A DNA stretch of 64,000 bases, from assembly GCF_040954645.1 (NCBI RefSeq), contig NC_092810.1:15508877-15572876 (forward strand), written 5' to 3'. This document shows positions 23,440 to 34,223 of this stretch, in pieces. The stretch is from Diabrotica undecimpunctata (lineage: Eukaryota; Arthropoda; Insecta; Coleoptera; Chrysomelidae). Position 1 is the first letter of the stretch, and each line of letters starts with the position of its first letter. The notes under the pieces were generated by a model that saw nothing but the letters and a program-made list of their open reading frames with translations, searched no databases and was not told the DNA's origin. A program made the position numbers and the translations under genes.

Positions 23440-25425
23440 TTACAAAATTATTATATAAATAAGCTCTGATGGAAGAACAATGAGTAAGATTGATCACATC
23501 TTTATAGATTCAAGGCATGGAACAGACGTAATAAACTGCAGAAGCTATAGAGGCGCAAACATAGACTCAAATTATTGCCTAGTAGTCTCAACATTGAGGG
23601 CTAGAATTTCTATCACCAGCAAAGAAAACTAGAACTAGAATAACTGTAGAGAATTACGAGACAAAGAGAAGAGAAGAATAGCGGATACACAATAGAAAAA
23701 AAACGAAATCACTTAATACAGAACTTAAATATATAAAAACCTTAACAGAGAGAAAGAATTCAGAGCATTTTATAAATAAGTTAACATCAACAGAAAAGCA
23801 TTCAAGGCAACCACAAGACAATGCAGAAGTCAGAATGGCAACCTATTAACAACAAGGAAAGATGTATTAAGTAGATGGGCAGAATACTTTAACCAGACAC
23901 TTAATATGGAGAAAGAAGAACAAAACTTGGAAGGCGAAAAAGAAGAGGTAAGGGGAACAGACAATAGGGAGGAGGAACCAGAAACGATTCTTGAAGTTAA
24001 AGATGCAGTTAAAAAACTAGCCAGAAACAAATCACCCGGAATAGATAATCTCCCAGCTGAACTATATAAAGCCATGATATGATTATGGCATTACAGAAGC
24101 TTGTAAAAGAAATAGGGACACATAAATCCCTCCTCAACGATTGAAATATTGTAATACTTTTGTGCACCATACACAAAAAAGGAGATATTTTTGAATGCTC
24201 TATCGACAGAGTAATTACGCTTCTAAATGTAATGTATAAAATATTTTCCACAGCACTATGTCACCGTATGGCACCACATGCAGAACGGATAGTAAGAAAA
24301 TACCAGGGTAGTTTTAAAGGTGGTAAATCTACAATTCTTCAGATTGCAACCCTGGGACAAATTTTAGAAAAAACACTGGAATATGACATAGATACTTATC
24401 ACATATTTTTTGGCTACAAAGCAGCCTACTACTCTGTGAATAGAAGAGCAATAGTCAAAGCAATAAAAGAGCTAGGAATACCAAATCAGTTAATAAATTT
24501 AACAAAACTAACTCTTGAAAAAGTTGAATGTAGAGTACGAATTCATAAGGAACTGTGTGAACCTTTTAAAATAAATGCGCCAGAGAGACTTTTTTTCTTG
24601 TGTTCTGTTTAAGCTTTAAGAAAAGTAATACGTATATCACAAATCACAACTATTGGTTCAATATATAATAAATCAGTGCAAATCCTTGCCTATGCTGATG
24701 ATATCAATATTGATGGTAGAACGGAAAACTCTGTACAAATTGCGTATGTAGCATTAAAAGTATCAGCCAGAAATCCCACGAAAACCTCTTATAGAAAACG
24801 AGGTCATCGAAGCACTGAACGAATTTTTACACCTGGGAGTGCTCCTTAACACTAAAAATAATACTACCGCAGAGATAAAGTAGAATTTGCATTGGCAACA
24901 GATGCTATTTTGGGCTCAATTTCCTCCTTAAATCCACGATTATATCGAGAAATACAATAAGAAAACTCTACAAAACAATAATACGCCCAGTACTAACATA
25001 TGGTTTAGAGACCTGGAGTCAACAAAATATGGAACAAAAAATAATGAAGACATGTTAGGGTGTTTCTAAAAAAAAGTACTAAGGCGAAAATATGGAGCAG
25101 TAAATGACAATGGAGTGTGGAGAAGACAATGCAACTTCGAACTTAATAGAATATACCAGGAACCTGATATCGTAAAACATATTAAGATAGGACGTCTAAA
25201 GTGGATAGGACATATATTGCGGATGGAACAAAATGACTCAATTAGAAAAACGTTCCTTGATAGACCCATTGGTCAGAGAAGAAGAGGAAGACCCAGAACA
25301 AATTTCCTTGATAACATCGATGAATACATGAGAAATGTGGAAATACGTTCTTGGCGAAGAAAGGCGATGCATAGGGATGACTGGAGAGAAATTCTTGAGG
25401 AGACTAGGATCCACGCAGAGTTGTA
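23440..25425 (+). pseudogene. RTE-like LINE, endonuclease tail through C-terminus
   Basis: Endonuclease end: MSKIDHIFIDSRHGTDVINC and RSYRGANIDSNYCLV. Linker: WAEYFNQTLNME, then KKLARNKSPGIDNLPAELYK. Reverse transcriptase: degraded, with FKGGKSTILQIATLGQ and a YADD-like LAYADDINI box. C-terminus at 25115-25426: KHIKIGRLKWIGHILRMEQN, RRRGRPRTNFLDNI, ILEETRIHAEL and the stop. Several frameshifts. Antisense in receptor intron 4. Confidence 0.75.
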
Positions 25426-25524
25426 AAGCCAGAATGATGGTGATGATATGGTAGATTATAAATAAGGTAAGATTATAAATCAAGTAAAAGTGCAGTAAAC
25501 CTTTCAATATTTAAAAGAGGTTAC

Positions 25525-25729
25525 CTTGTTAAATTATTATGATGAGATACCACATATTTCAACGTATAGTATACACTTTCTTGATAATTTCCTCCGAACG
25601 CTACTTTTTCGTCAATATTTTCATAAAAGAGTTCATTTTTAATATAGCTGCTTATCCATCGTAATCGAATAATAAAATGGAATGTAAATAGTTGTACGCT
25701 AATAGTTGTAGCTATCCCATAAAAACCAC
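25525..25729 (-). CDS. odorant-receptor-like gene, exon 4
   Basis: 205 bp on the minus strand. Acceptor with a long T-run, TTTTTTTGTTTAG; donor ACAAG then GTAACC. It is open over 67 complete codons: GFYGIATTISVQLFTFHFII (a transmembrane helix), RLRWISSYIKNELFYENIDE, then LKYVVSHHNNLT. The HH-containing segment before the next helix matches the intracellular loop of the 7tm_6 family (LK..I.HHQ.LIR). It enters in phase 1 and leaves in phase 2. This exon was the main clue to the family. Confidence 0.7.
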
Positions 25730-25753
25730 CTAAACAAAAAAAATTACTTTTAG

Positions 25754-26007
25754 TATTTCGAAGTTGTAAAAGAATGCCAGAGTACAGATGGCCTAGAAGA
25801 GTACTGGAATGGATCCCTCCTTAAAGAAGAAAGAGAAGACGACCACGGAGAAGTTGGCGCAACGATATTCATGAAGCAATGGCGGCAAGAGACTTAGAAG
25901 AGGCAACTGCATATGACAGAAAAAGATGGAAATTGGGGGCGGAGCTGCGGCGACAGCCGTAATAAATCCGTTATTATATATTATGTATATTTCGAAGTTG
26001 TAAAAGA
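25754..26007 (+). mobile_element. 5'-truncated LINE with 20-bp target duplication
   Basis: A 20-bp direct repeat (TATTTCGAAGTTGTAAAAGA) flanks about 215 bp: left copy at about 25754-25773, right copy at about 25988-26007. The insert encodes only the LINE C-terminus: KRMPEYRWPRRVLEWIPP, then RRPRRSWRNDIHEAMAARDL and KRWKLGAELRRQP with its stop, then an AT-rich tail. The clean duplication marks a young insertion. It is about 25 bp from the acceptor of receptor exon 4 (25729). Confidence 0.8.
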
Positions 26008-26514
26008 GCGGAAAAACTGCAAATTGTACAGACAAATAAAAAGAAAAAATTATCAAAATCGGCTATCATCTTCTAATCGTATATAGGCCCTAAATTTTGA
26101 GAAAATATGTAAAAAAAACATCATTTTTGAGATTATTTTTTGAAATTGCTGAATTAGATGTTTTAGTAATATAATAGTTGAAGTGTCTTAAATAGAGCTT
26201 TTAAGCATTGTGTTTTAATTTGGTGTAGATCAGTTTATATTTTCTCAGCGCGCATAAGCCCCAACATTTGTAAAAATATTGAAAATAAGGATCCTAGTAA
26301 CAAAGTCGGTAATCTCCGTCATTTTGACTTTTGAGTCAAACGCAAAACAATGACATAGCTTTATTTTAGGTGATTTCGAAACAAATATAGTTTAATTTAT
26401 CCTCCTGAGACCTAATTTGACCTTCTTGTTTCTTTTTTTAATTAAATAATAGAACTCGTATGATTTTTAGAATAACAAAATATGTAAATTTTTATATTTT
26501 TAGAATTGATTGCA
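26008..26514. other. receptor intron 3, no gene seen
   Basis: AT-rich, with no supported feature. Confidence 0.5.
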
Positions 26515-26875
26515 TTTGATTGCATCTTTCATTTCAGCGAGTAAGACAATAGGGTAGTCAGAGGGCCACTGATTTTCTGCTGGTACCTTTTTATATAGCT
26601 GGCAACAGTAGTTTCGCCATGTTTCCAATATTTCTTCAGTATCGGTCTTTAGATTACCTTCCTTATCTATTACATACCAAGTTTAAGGTTTAAATTCTCA
26701 GGTGATGAGTTTGGTCGTCTGAAATAAAACCCTCGGTTTATTTTGACAGCCATGTTCTTCTCTCTCTGCATATTTGAGAGATGTAATCAGCCTTGTCCTT
26801 GTGGCACTGTTTTCTGATTTCTTTCGATAACGATCTGTATTCATTATTTGTAAACTCGACTAAAATTCGACGGAT
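26515..26875 (-). pseudogene. LINE linker fragment
   Basis: Minus-strand translation: EFTNNEYRSLSKEIRKQCHK, DKADYISQICREREE, VIDKEGNLKTDTEEILETWR, NYCCQLYKK. This is the region between endonuclease and polymerase of RTE-like LINEs. A frameshift lies between the halves. Confidence 0.65.
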
Positions 26876-26879
26876 ACCA

Positions 26880-28063
26880 GTCGAAAGAACAAGCTGGTTT
26901 TAGAAAGGGACTCAGCACAAGTGACCATTTATGACCATTTACTAAGTATAAAAATACTTATAGAACGAGCAAATGAATACCACATTCCTCTATATGTAGC
27001 GTTCACAGATTTCGAATAGGCTTTCGACAGTGTTGAACATTGGGCAGTGAAAAGTTCTTTGATTAAGAGCAGAATTGACCACAGATATACGAAACTAATA
27101 GCCAATATATATAAGAAAGCCAAAACAACAATTAAAGTTTATTAAGGATCAAAATCAATACAAATATATAGAGGCGTGAGACAGGGTGACACAATAACAG
27201 AAACTTTTCAATCAGGCTCTGGAAAATATTTTTAAAAGATTAGAATGTGAAGAAAGAGGTATAAAAATTTGTGGACAACGCTTGAACTATCTAAGATATG
27301 CTGATGACATCGAATTGATAACCGATAAAAAAGAAGAATTATTTGAAATGATAAAAGAACTGGACGTAGAAGCTGGAAAAATAGGCCTTAATATGAATTA
27401 CAGCAAGACCAAAATCATAACAAATACAGATGAAGACATCACAATGAGGATCGGACAAGATGAAATAGAACAAGTTCAGGATTATCTTTATCTGGGTCAA
27501 ACTATAAAACTTAACAAAGAAAACCAAACAGCAGAGATAAAAAGACGAGTTAGACTGGCATGGGCGGCATTTGGCAAACTAAGCTACATTCTTAAAAACA
27601 AAAGATAGACACAGCATCTTAAGACCAAAGTATACAATCAATACGTACTCCCTGTTCTCACTTATGGTTCCAAAAAGTGGACATTTACAAAATCAAACAT
27701 GGACAAAATCATAAAAACCCAAAGATCAATGGAAAGACAAATGTTGCACATAAGTCTAATGGATAAAAAAGAAACGAGTGGATAAGAGAGAAAACAAAAA
27801 TGAGGGATGTAAGACAAGAAGTTGCAAAATTGAAATGGAGATTTGCCGGGCACAATATAAGACAAAAAGAAGACCGATCGAACAAAATTCTGATAAGTTG
27901 GAGACCGTGGGAATATAAACGAAGCAGAGAAAGGCCCCAAATGAGATGGGCAGATGATATCGAGAAGCACGTGGGCTCTAGTGGATGACTATAGCGACAG
28001 ACAGAGAAGAATGAAAAAGGATTGGGGAGGCCTATGTCTAAAGATGAACCAAAGAAGGCTAAT
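26880..28063 (+). pseudogene. RTE-like LINE reverse transcriptase
   Basis: Degraded fingers (a QAGFRKG-like start, IPLYVAFTDFE then a stop), RVTQ palm remnants, then 108 open codons with LNYLRYADDIELI (intact YADD) and YSKTKIITNTD. Further blocks are YLYLGQTIKLNKENQTAEIK, the YNQYVLPVLTYGSK block and a DEGADD-like MRWADDIEKHVG. The 3' end runs into (TA)n. Antisense in receptor intron 3. Confidence 0.75.
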
Positions 28064-28064
28064 T

Positions 28065-28152
<88 letters not shown>
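28064..28152. repeat. (TA)n tract at a LINE 3' end
   Basis: TA repeat between the LINE C-terminus and receptor exon 3. It lies within 50 bp of the exon 3 donor on the intron side. Confidence 0.95.
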
Positions 28153-28153
<1 letters not shown>

Positions 28154-28197
28154 ATATGGTATTATAAAATCAATTTTATCACTATGATAATACTTGC

Positions 28198-28513
28198 CTA
28201 GTAATACTGAAGCTGCTCCTATCATTATCATGAACGGCCATAAAAACCTCGGATAGTGATTATTGATTAACCACATATATATATTAATATCTTCATCACC
28301 GTGCAAAGACCCAAAGCCAAATAGAAAATGTGTCACAACTCTAACAAAAATAGATACTGCAGCAGCATTTCGAGTAACTTGAAATAATATTTTAAGATTG
28401 TCTTCAAACGCATCATCCTGAATCTTAAGTTGTTGAAACTGTGCAATTATGTGTCGCCAAGCATCAATCGTGCTATTTAGTAAGCATGTACTAAACAGTA
28501 AACATATATATCC
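28198..28513 (-). CDS. odorant-receptor-like gene, exon 3 (GC donor)
   Basis: 316 bp on the minus strand. Acceptor TTTAATTTTAG. The donor is TACTAG then GCAAGT, a GC site with perfect flanking consensus. 105 open codons: GYICLLFSTCLLN (end of a helix), DAWRHIIAQFQQLKIQDDAF, RNAAAVSIFVRVVTHFLFGF (helix), MWLINNHYPRFLWPFMIMIG and AASVLL (helix). Enters in phase 0, leaves in phase 1. The next exon joins as VLLGGFYG without breaking the frame, which supports the GC site over any GT site nearby. The YPRFLWPF-type segment before a helix fits insect receptors. Confidence 0.66.
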
Positions 28514-28514
28514 C

Positions 28515-28868
28515 TAAAATTAAACAAATATAACATAATTTAAAATTATGTAGAAAAAGTAATATTTAGAATATATGGGATAAAGGTTTAAAAAAAATTA
28601 GAAATGTATTTGGCGATATAACTTAATTTTTCACACGCCTAAATGGTGCGTAAATATTACACTAAAGTGGTGAATATTTAACTACACTATTGGCAAAATG
28701 AAAACTATTCTAGCAATTAAATAGTTTATTATTGTCTCCAATGAGATGTAATTAATTTGGTGCTATCTTTCTTTTGAACTGTTTAATTTCAATATAAAAT
28801 TAATCGACGATTATATCCCTTATGCCTTTTACACGAGGTAAAATATAAACATTTAGAACATGAAATGT
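28515..28868. other. receptor intron 2, no gene seen
   Basis: AT-rich. It ends with AATATTAAATTGTCTCTT (28870-28887), which is repeated at 32142-32159 on the other side of the I-group LINE. Confidence 0.45.
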
Positions 28869-28879
28869 CAATATTAAAT

Positions 28880-31800
28880 TGTCTCTTCACTTAAGCAAAC
28901 TGGGATCTTTTTAGAACCACTGTTAAGGGAAAAACCGATGAATTACTTTTTAACAATGATATAGATACAGATGTAAAACTATTAAATAACTGTTTAACTG
29001 AATCTGCTGAGGAATGTATTGGTAAATGCGCGATTGATTCTTCCAAGAAATCTGTTCCGTGGTGGAATGAGTCGTGCAAAATAGCTGTCAAACAATGCAA
29101 AAAAGCATTAAATAAATTCCGGAAGACCCACGGATTTAATAAATTTTAAAAAACTTAGGGCCAATTCTAGGCGTATTTTAAAAGAAAGTAAGAAAGCCTC
29201 ATTGAATCAATACGTTAGTTCAATCACAAAAGATACTTCTCCCGCGCAAATGTGGTCAAAGATAAGACATATAAAAGGTCATAATGCATCTAGTAAAATT
29301 GCCGCCATATCCCTGCAGGATCATACAGTTACCGATGATCAGCATATTGCAGATATCTTTGCCTCTCACTTTTCAGATAAGTCAAATATTCCGAATCTTC
29401 CCAATAACTCAGATATCAACATTTCCAGCCCCAAAATATTTTCTAACACTAGCTCCATGAATCTTTCTTTTAATCTTCTAGAATTAAACGAAGCCATATC
29501 TTCATTAAACAACTCAGCAGCAGGTCCTGACGATATCCCATCAATATTCTTAAAAAATCTCTATCCAGACACACATCTCAAACTGCTAGAGTTATATAAT
29601 AAGATCTGGTCTCAAAACCAGTTCCCAACGTTATGGCGACAAGCAACTACAATTCCTATCAAAAAGAATGACTCATCTTCAAATCTTCTAAAATCATATA
29701 GACCAATTTCTCTCACTTGTTCACTATGTAAACTGTTAGAAAAGATGGTCAATAAACGCTTACTATGGTATCTAGAAAGAAATAATATTCTTGACCCATT
29801 CTAAACAGGTTTCAGATCAAATCGAAGTACAATGGATAACCTAGTCACACTACATACTGACATTGTTAATGCATTTTCGAATAGAAACGAAGTCATAGCA
29901 GTAACTTTAGATATCCAAAGTGCTTTCGACACTGTACAAAGACCTCTAATTCTAAGAAAATTAACGGAATATAATTTAACTGGTAACATTTATCTATTTT
30001 AAAAAAATTTTTTAACCAGTTGATATTTTAGAGTATTAACAAATGGAAAAATATCAAAACCACACGCTTTGGACAACGGTTTGCCTCAGGGCTCAGTTTT
30101 AAGCACTACCTTATTTTTACTTAGCATGAATGACTTTTCCCCATATATAGAACTACCAGTCAGGTACTCGATATATGCTGATAATATTATATTATACTGC
30201 CAAGGCAGAGTCACAGCTACCACCAGCACTTTGCTACAAAACGCAATAAACAAAATAGACACCTGATCTACGCGTGCTGGATTTGTGTTTTCAGCTTCTA
30301 AATCTAAAGTAATTCACTTTACCAAAAAACATAGACCTAATCCACCTTCTATAACTCTAAACGGACTTCGTTTACAAACAGTTAATTATTTGACACTTCT
30401 TGGTATCACCTTTGATAAAAAGCTTATCTGGAGACAGCATATTCAGAAACTTAAAGGGAACTGTACCCAAAGAATCAATTTACTTAAATCTCTTGCTAGT
30501 AGCTTCTCTTGGGGAGCTGACAAAGAATCTCTTCTTAAAATATATAGAGCGTTAATTCGCTCTAAGCTAGACTATGGCAGTATTCTTTATATGGCATCTA
30601 GTAGCTCCCTACTAAAATCTCTAAACACGATTCAAAATACATCCCTACGACTATGCCTTGGTGCTTTCAAATCAAGCCCCGCTGAAAGTCTGTGCGTTGA
30701 ATCTTCAGAGCCACCACTTCATCTAAGAAGGCAGCAGCTTCTACTTTCATATTTTGTAAGAATATCAGCAAACCCAAGTAACCCGGTAATAAATCTAATC
30801 AATCCCATAGAACCTCCCCCAGCAAACGCTTCCAATCAGTCTCTCACATTACCACAAATATTATCTCCTTTATTAGATTCCATCAACCTTTCCAATACTA
30901 CTTCTATTTATACCCCCAAGTCAGCTCCATGGATGCACAATCTTCCAATATTCAATACTGATTTATGCAGATTCGACAAAACAGAAACCCTAAACTCAAT
31001 CCTTAGAAAATCCTTCCAAAACATCCTTAACTTAACACAATTTGATGAACTTTTATACACCGATGCGTCCAAGAATGAAGACTATTGTAGCTCAGCTGTG
31101 TCCACACTGACGACGACAATAAGCTATGTGCGATTGCCTAAAAGTTGTAGTATCTATACCGCAGAATTATATGGAATACTCCAATCCATCCTACTCCATC
31201 CAAGCATTAGAGACTCCAATCCATCATACTTCAAATGAAAGCATAAAAATCGCCATTTGCACTCTTTCCTCGATTTATTCCATAAGATGCATTTTCTCGA
31301 AAAACCCACTAGTCCAGGAAATCCACACCATCTGTAACCAACTATATTCTGCTAACATAAAAGTTATAATGATCTGGACTCCATCTCATGTTGGTATATT
31401 GGGAAACGAAAAAGCAGACCAAGCCGCTAAAGCAGCATGTTCTTCTGACATAGCCTTCAAAGAGGTCCAAATCCATACGGATCTTAAAATATTGATAAAA
31501 CAAAAAATCCTCAGCTCATGGGCGGACCTGTGGAGTAAAACAAAAACTAAGCTGCATGACGTTCAACCGAACTTATCTCGCGTCAATATATCCTCTATGA
31601 ACAGGAAAGAAAAATCAATTATTCACCGACTACGAATAGGGCATACACTTCTCACACATGGATACCTTATGGCATCAGAAAACTCTCCAGTATGCCACTA
31701 CTGTAATAGCGTTCTTTCCATCAAACACGTGATAGTGGACTGCTGCCAGTATGATTCTTCCAGAAACAAGCACGGCCTAAAAGGAAATCTAAAAGACATT

Positions 31801-32016
31801 CTCAGTGTTCCAAACCGTTTTGACAGTGTTCTTAGATTTTTAAAAGAAACAAGTTTAATTCAGCTAATATAAACAGTGCATAGTGAAAAGCTATACTGTT
31901 TTAACCTTTCTAAAAAAATGTTCATATCAAATTCTTGTACCTATATAAAATATGTATAATGTTGTAAACTACTGTACCCGTGTCAATAACCATAAGCTGT
32001 CGAGACACGTTAATTT

Positions 32017-32047
<31 letters not shown>
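28880..32047 (+). pseudogene. I-group LINE ORF2 with RNase H and poly(A) tail
   Basis: A long run of domains: linker (VPWWNESCKIAVKQCKKAL); reverse transcriptase (SYRPISLTCSLCKLLEKM, TLDIQSAFDTV, GLPQGSVLSTTLF); a YADN box where the second catalytic Asp of YADD is Asn (SIYADNIILY); thumb (LTLLGITFDKKLIW). Then RNase H (YTDASKNEDY, SIYTAELYGILQSI, WTPSHVGILGNEKADQAAKA) and a zinc finger (CHYCNSVLSIKHVIVDC) ending at 31872. The poly(A) run is at about 32022-32047. There are only a few frame breaks (near 29804, 30000-30070, 30266, 31220), so it is a fairly young but dead copy. Antisense in receptor intron 2. Confidence 0.85.
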
Positions 32048-33215
32048 TCGGAAAAAGAAATAAAAAATTTGGAAATATATAAAAATGTCAATGTGTAAGA
32101 CATGTTTAAACACTTGTAAAATTTCACGGTATGAAAATATAAATATTAAATTGTCTCTTGGCATACGTAGATCTTGGAATACCGGCATAGTGTCGAATCT
32201 TTGACTGCCCACGGATTACGAAATAATTTTGACAATCACGATTCAACAACAAAGAGCTCACTTCGGATCCTTACCTTTCGCGAAATAAGTCCATTCGGAC
32301 CTGTATTTATGTCGAAAGAATGGTTTAACAGCAAAGTGCTACTTCAGCTCGTTCACCAATTCGGGGAATACTTCTAAGTACGCTCGGGTTTTTATTTATT
32401 CCTGCCAGTCGGTGACCTATCGCAACACTGGCGGTTTGACCAATTGTGAAATAATTCTAAATCGACCATACTTGTATTTATCTCTAGCAATTACAAGAAA
32501 TATGGAACCTTTCTTTGTTGACGAAGTCTCGCAGTTCGGTCATTTTTGATATAGGTGAAAAATAAAACGCAGCGTGAGTTTCATAAAACTGGCAACTCAG
32601 CCAAATAGGTCTTGCTTGGTCAAGATTAAGAACTAGCGTTACCTCTGAAGAAAACAAGCAATTTAATTAAACCCAGCCTGTGAGACGTGTTCCCCCGTAG
32701 AATTACGTTCGGGTGTAACAATTTCACCGAGAGCACTTTATGCATTTTCGAAAACATGTTGACTGTTGACACACAACTCAAACCGGAAATGAAAAGTAGT
32801 CAATAGATGACAATATCTGTGTGATAACAATTAGGCACGCCGCCCGAACAATAAAAGCGAGTCACTTAACCCTCTGATAAGACTGGGAAGAATGAGTGGC
32901 CATATTTCTTAAGCCCAAAATAAAATAGCCGCTGGACAATGACCTTGCCACTCGTGACTCAGGTAGTCTGAACTTTAAACACAATAACATATTTGTCATC
33001 GACTATTGAACGCTGAAAAGTCATAGCTATAATAAAGAGAGAACGATATCGGTATAGAGAAAAAATTAATACATTGTCCCGACGAACCAACCAACGTTCA
33101 TTATTTTCATCGTTATAGAGGAATTATCGTTATATAGGGAATCGTTATAAAAAGAGACTACTGTAATTCTAAAATACCTACTTTCCTTGTCTTCCTTAAT
33201 AGGTATAGTAAATAC
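32048..33215. other. receptor intron 2, unexplained GC-richer stretch
   Basis: 32160-33120 is less AT-rich than its surroundings and has no long frame. I see AATAAAA near 32848 and a TTAACCCTCTGATAAG motif at about 32868. An old solo LTR or a non-autonomous piggyBac-like piece is possible, but I found no matching ends. Confidence 0.35.
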
Positions 33216-33219
33216 TTAC

Positions 33220-33419
33220 AAATTGCATTATTCCAATGAGTGGTAGGTACGGTATTATACATTTCCAACTGTTATTGACGCTGAGTAAAACTAAGAGACC
33301 GATAACTATGTGGATTTCCATAAATAGTACAAGAGATATTGCACCAAAACGATATTTCCATAATTCAGACTTTCGCAATCCAAGTACTAAAAGCTTTTCT
33401 ATCCAAGGCCATGGATCTT
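33220..33419 (-). CDS. odorant-receptor-like gene, exon 2
   Basis: 200 bp on the minus strand. Acceptor ACATTTTTAG; donor CAATTT then GTAAGT. With the last G of exon 1 it reads E, DPWPWIEKLLVLGLRKSELW, KYRFGAISLVLFMEIHIVIG, LLVLLS, then IIPYLPLIGIMQF. This is a short cytosolic N-terminus followed by the first helix and the start of the second, as in insect odorant receptors, which are N-in. Enters in phase 1, leaves in phase 0. Confidence 0.68.
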
Positions 33420-33954
33420 CTAAAAATGTAATTTAAATAAACTGTTTAGTTTTCTAATTTCTAAATTTTCTAATTAAAGATCAGAAAGGTACAATACTGT
33501 CCATACACAATTTTTTTAATTTATATGCAAAAATTAGTAGCTTTTAACAGGTCCAATTAATGTCTCCCATATCTTTTCCCTCTCAGTGATAGCACAGGTA
33601 GCACAGAGGTGCCATCTGCTTTGGTGACTAAGAACTAAACAATGAATCCATCAAAGACTGAATCAATTTTTTTAGTTAAACTGGTGGTTTTTACCAAATT
33701 TAGTTTAAGAAAAATACAAATAAGAAGAAAAACCTATTAAATTTTATTTGTTTATCCAATATATGACATTACAAACCGTGACGATATGGTAACACTAGGT
33801 CAAAATACTATAGAAATATTATAATATAAGATTTACTCTTTACGAAATATGGCAAAGCATTGCAGTAATGCAGCAATGCAGAGTCCATATCGCATTTCTC
33901 ACACTGCGTATGCCCTACTTCGTTTTTTGTTAGAAACAGGTATAATGAGATATT

Positions 33955-34025
33955 TTAATATTGTTCTGAAGCTATTTTCTTGTGGCATTTAAAATTAATT
34001 TATATTTAAATGGGAATATGAAATT
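33955..34025. repeat. partial copy of the 9.1-kb hairpin repeat
   Basis: It shares TTGTTCTGAAGCTATTTTCT and ATTTAAATGGGAATA with 9046-9100, with small gaps. The inverted arm and loop are missing. Confidence 0.6.
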
Positions 34026-34223
34026 CAAATTTTAATGAGATATTTAATACCATCGTACCTAATGTTATCAGAGATTGTATTAAAAGGTAGACTATTTCTA
34101 CTTGTTCTTGGTCTACCAGGTCTAATGGGATGATTTCTGAGTTAGGTAAGGTAAATACTCGCGATTTCATGCCGAAAATTCAAATTAGTTGTCGGTCTTC
34201 CTGAACACTTCAGCATCAAATAA

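Noticed and set aside
24009..24251. Minus-strand hydrophobic ORFs over the LINEs (also 25238-25507, 27662-27970, 54938-55237, 61853-62101)
   Set aside because: Antisense shadows of LINE coding sequence.
32160..33120. Possible solo LTR
   Set aside because: Different base composition and an AATAAA, but no matching TG...CA ends or target duplication.
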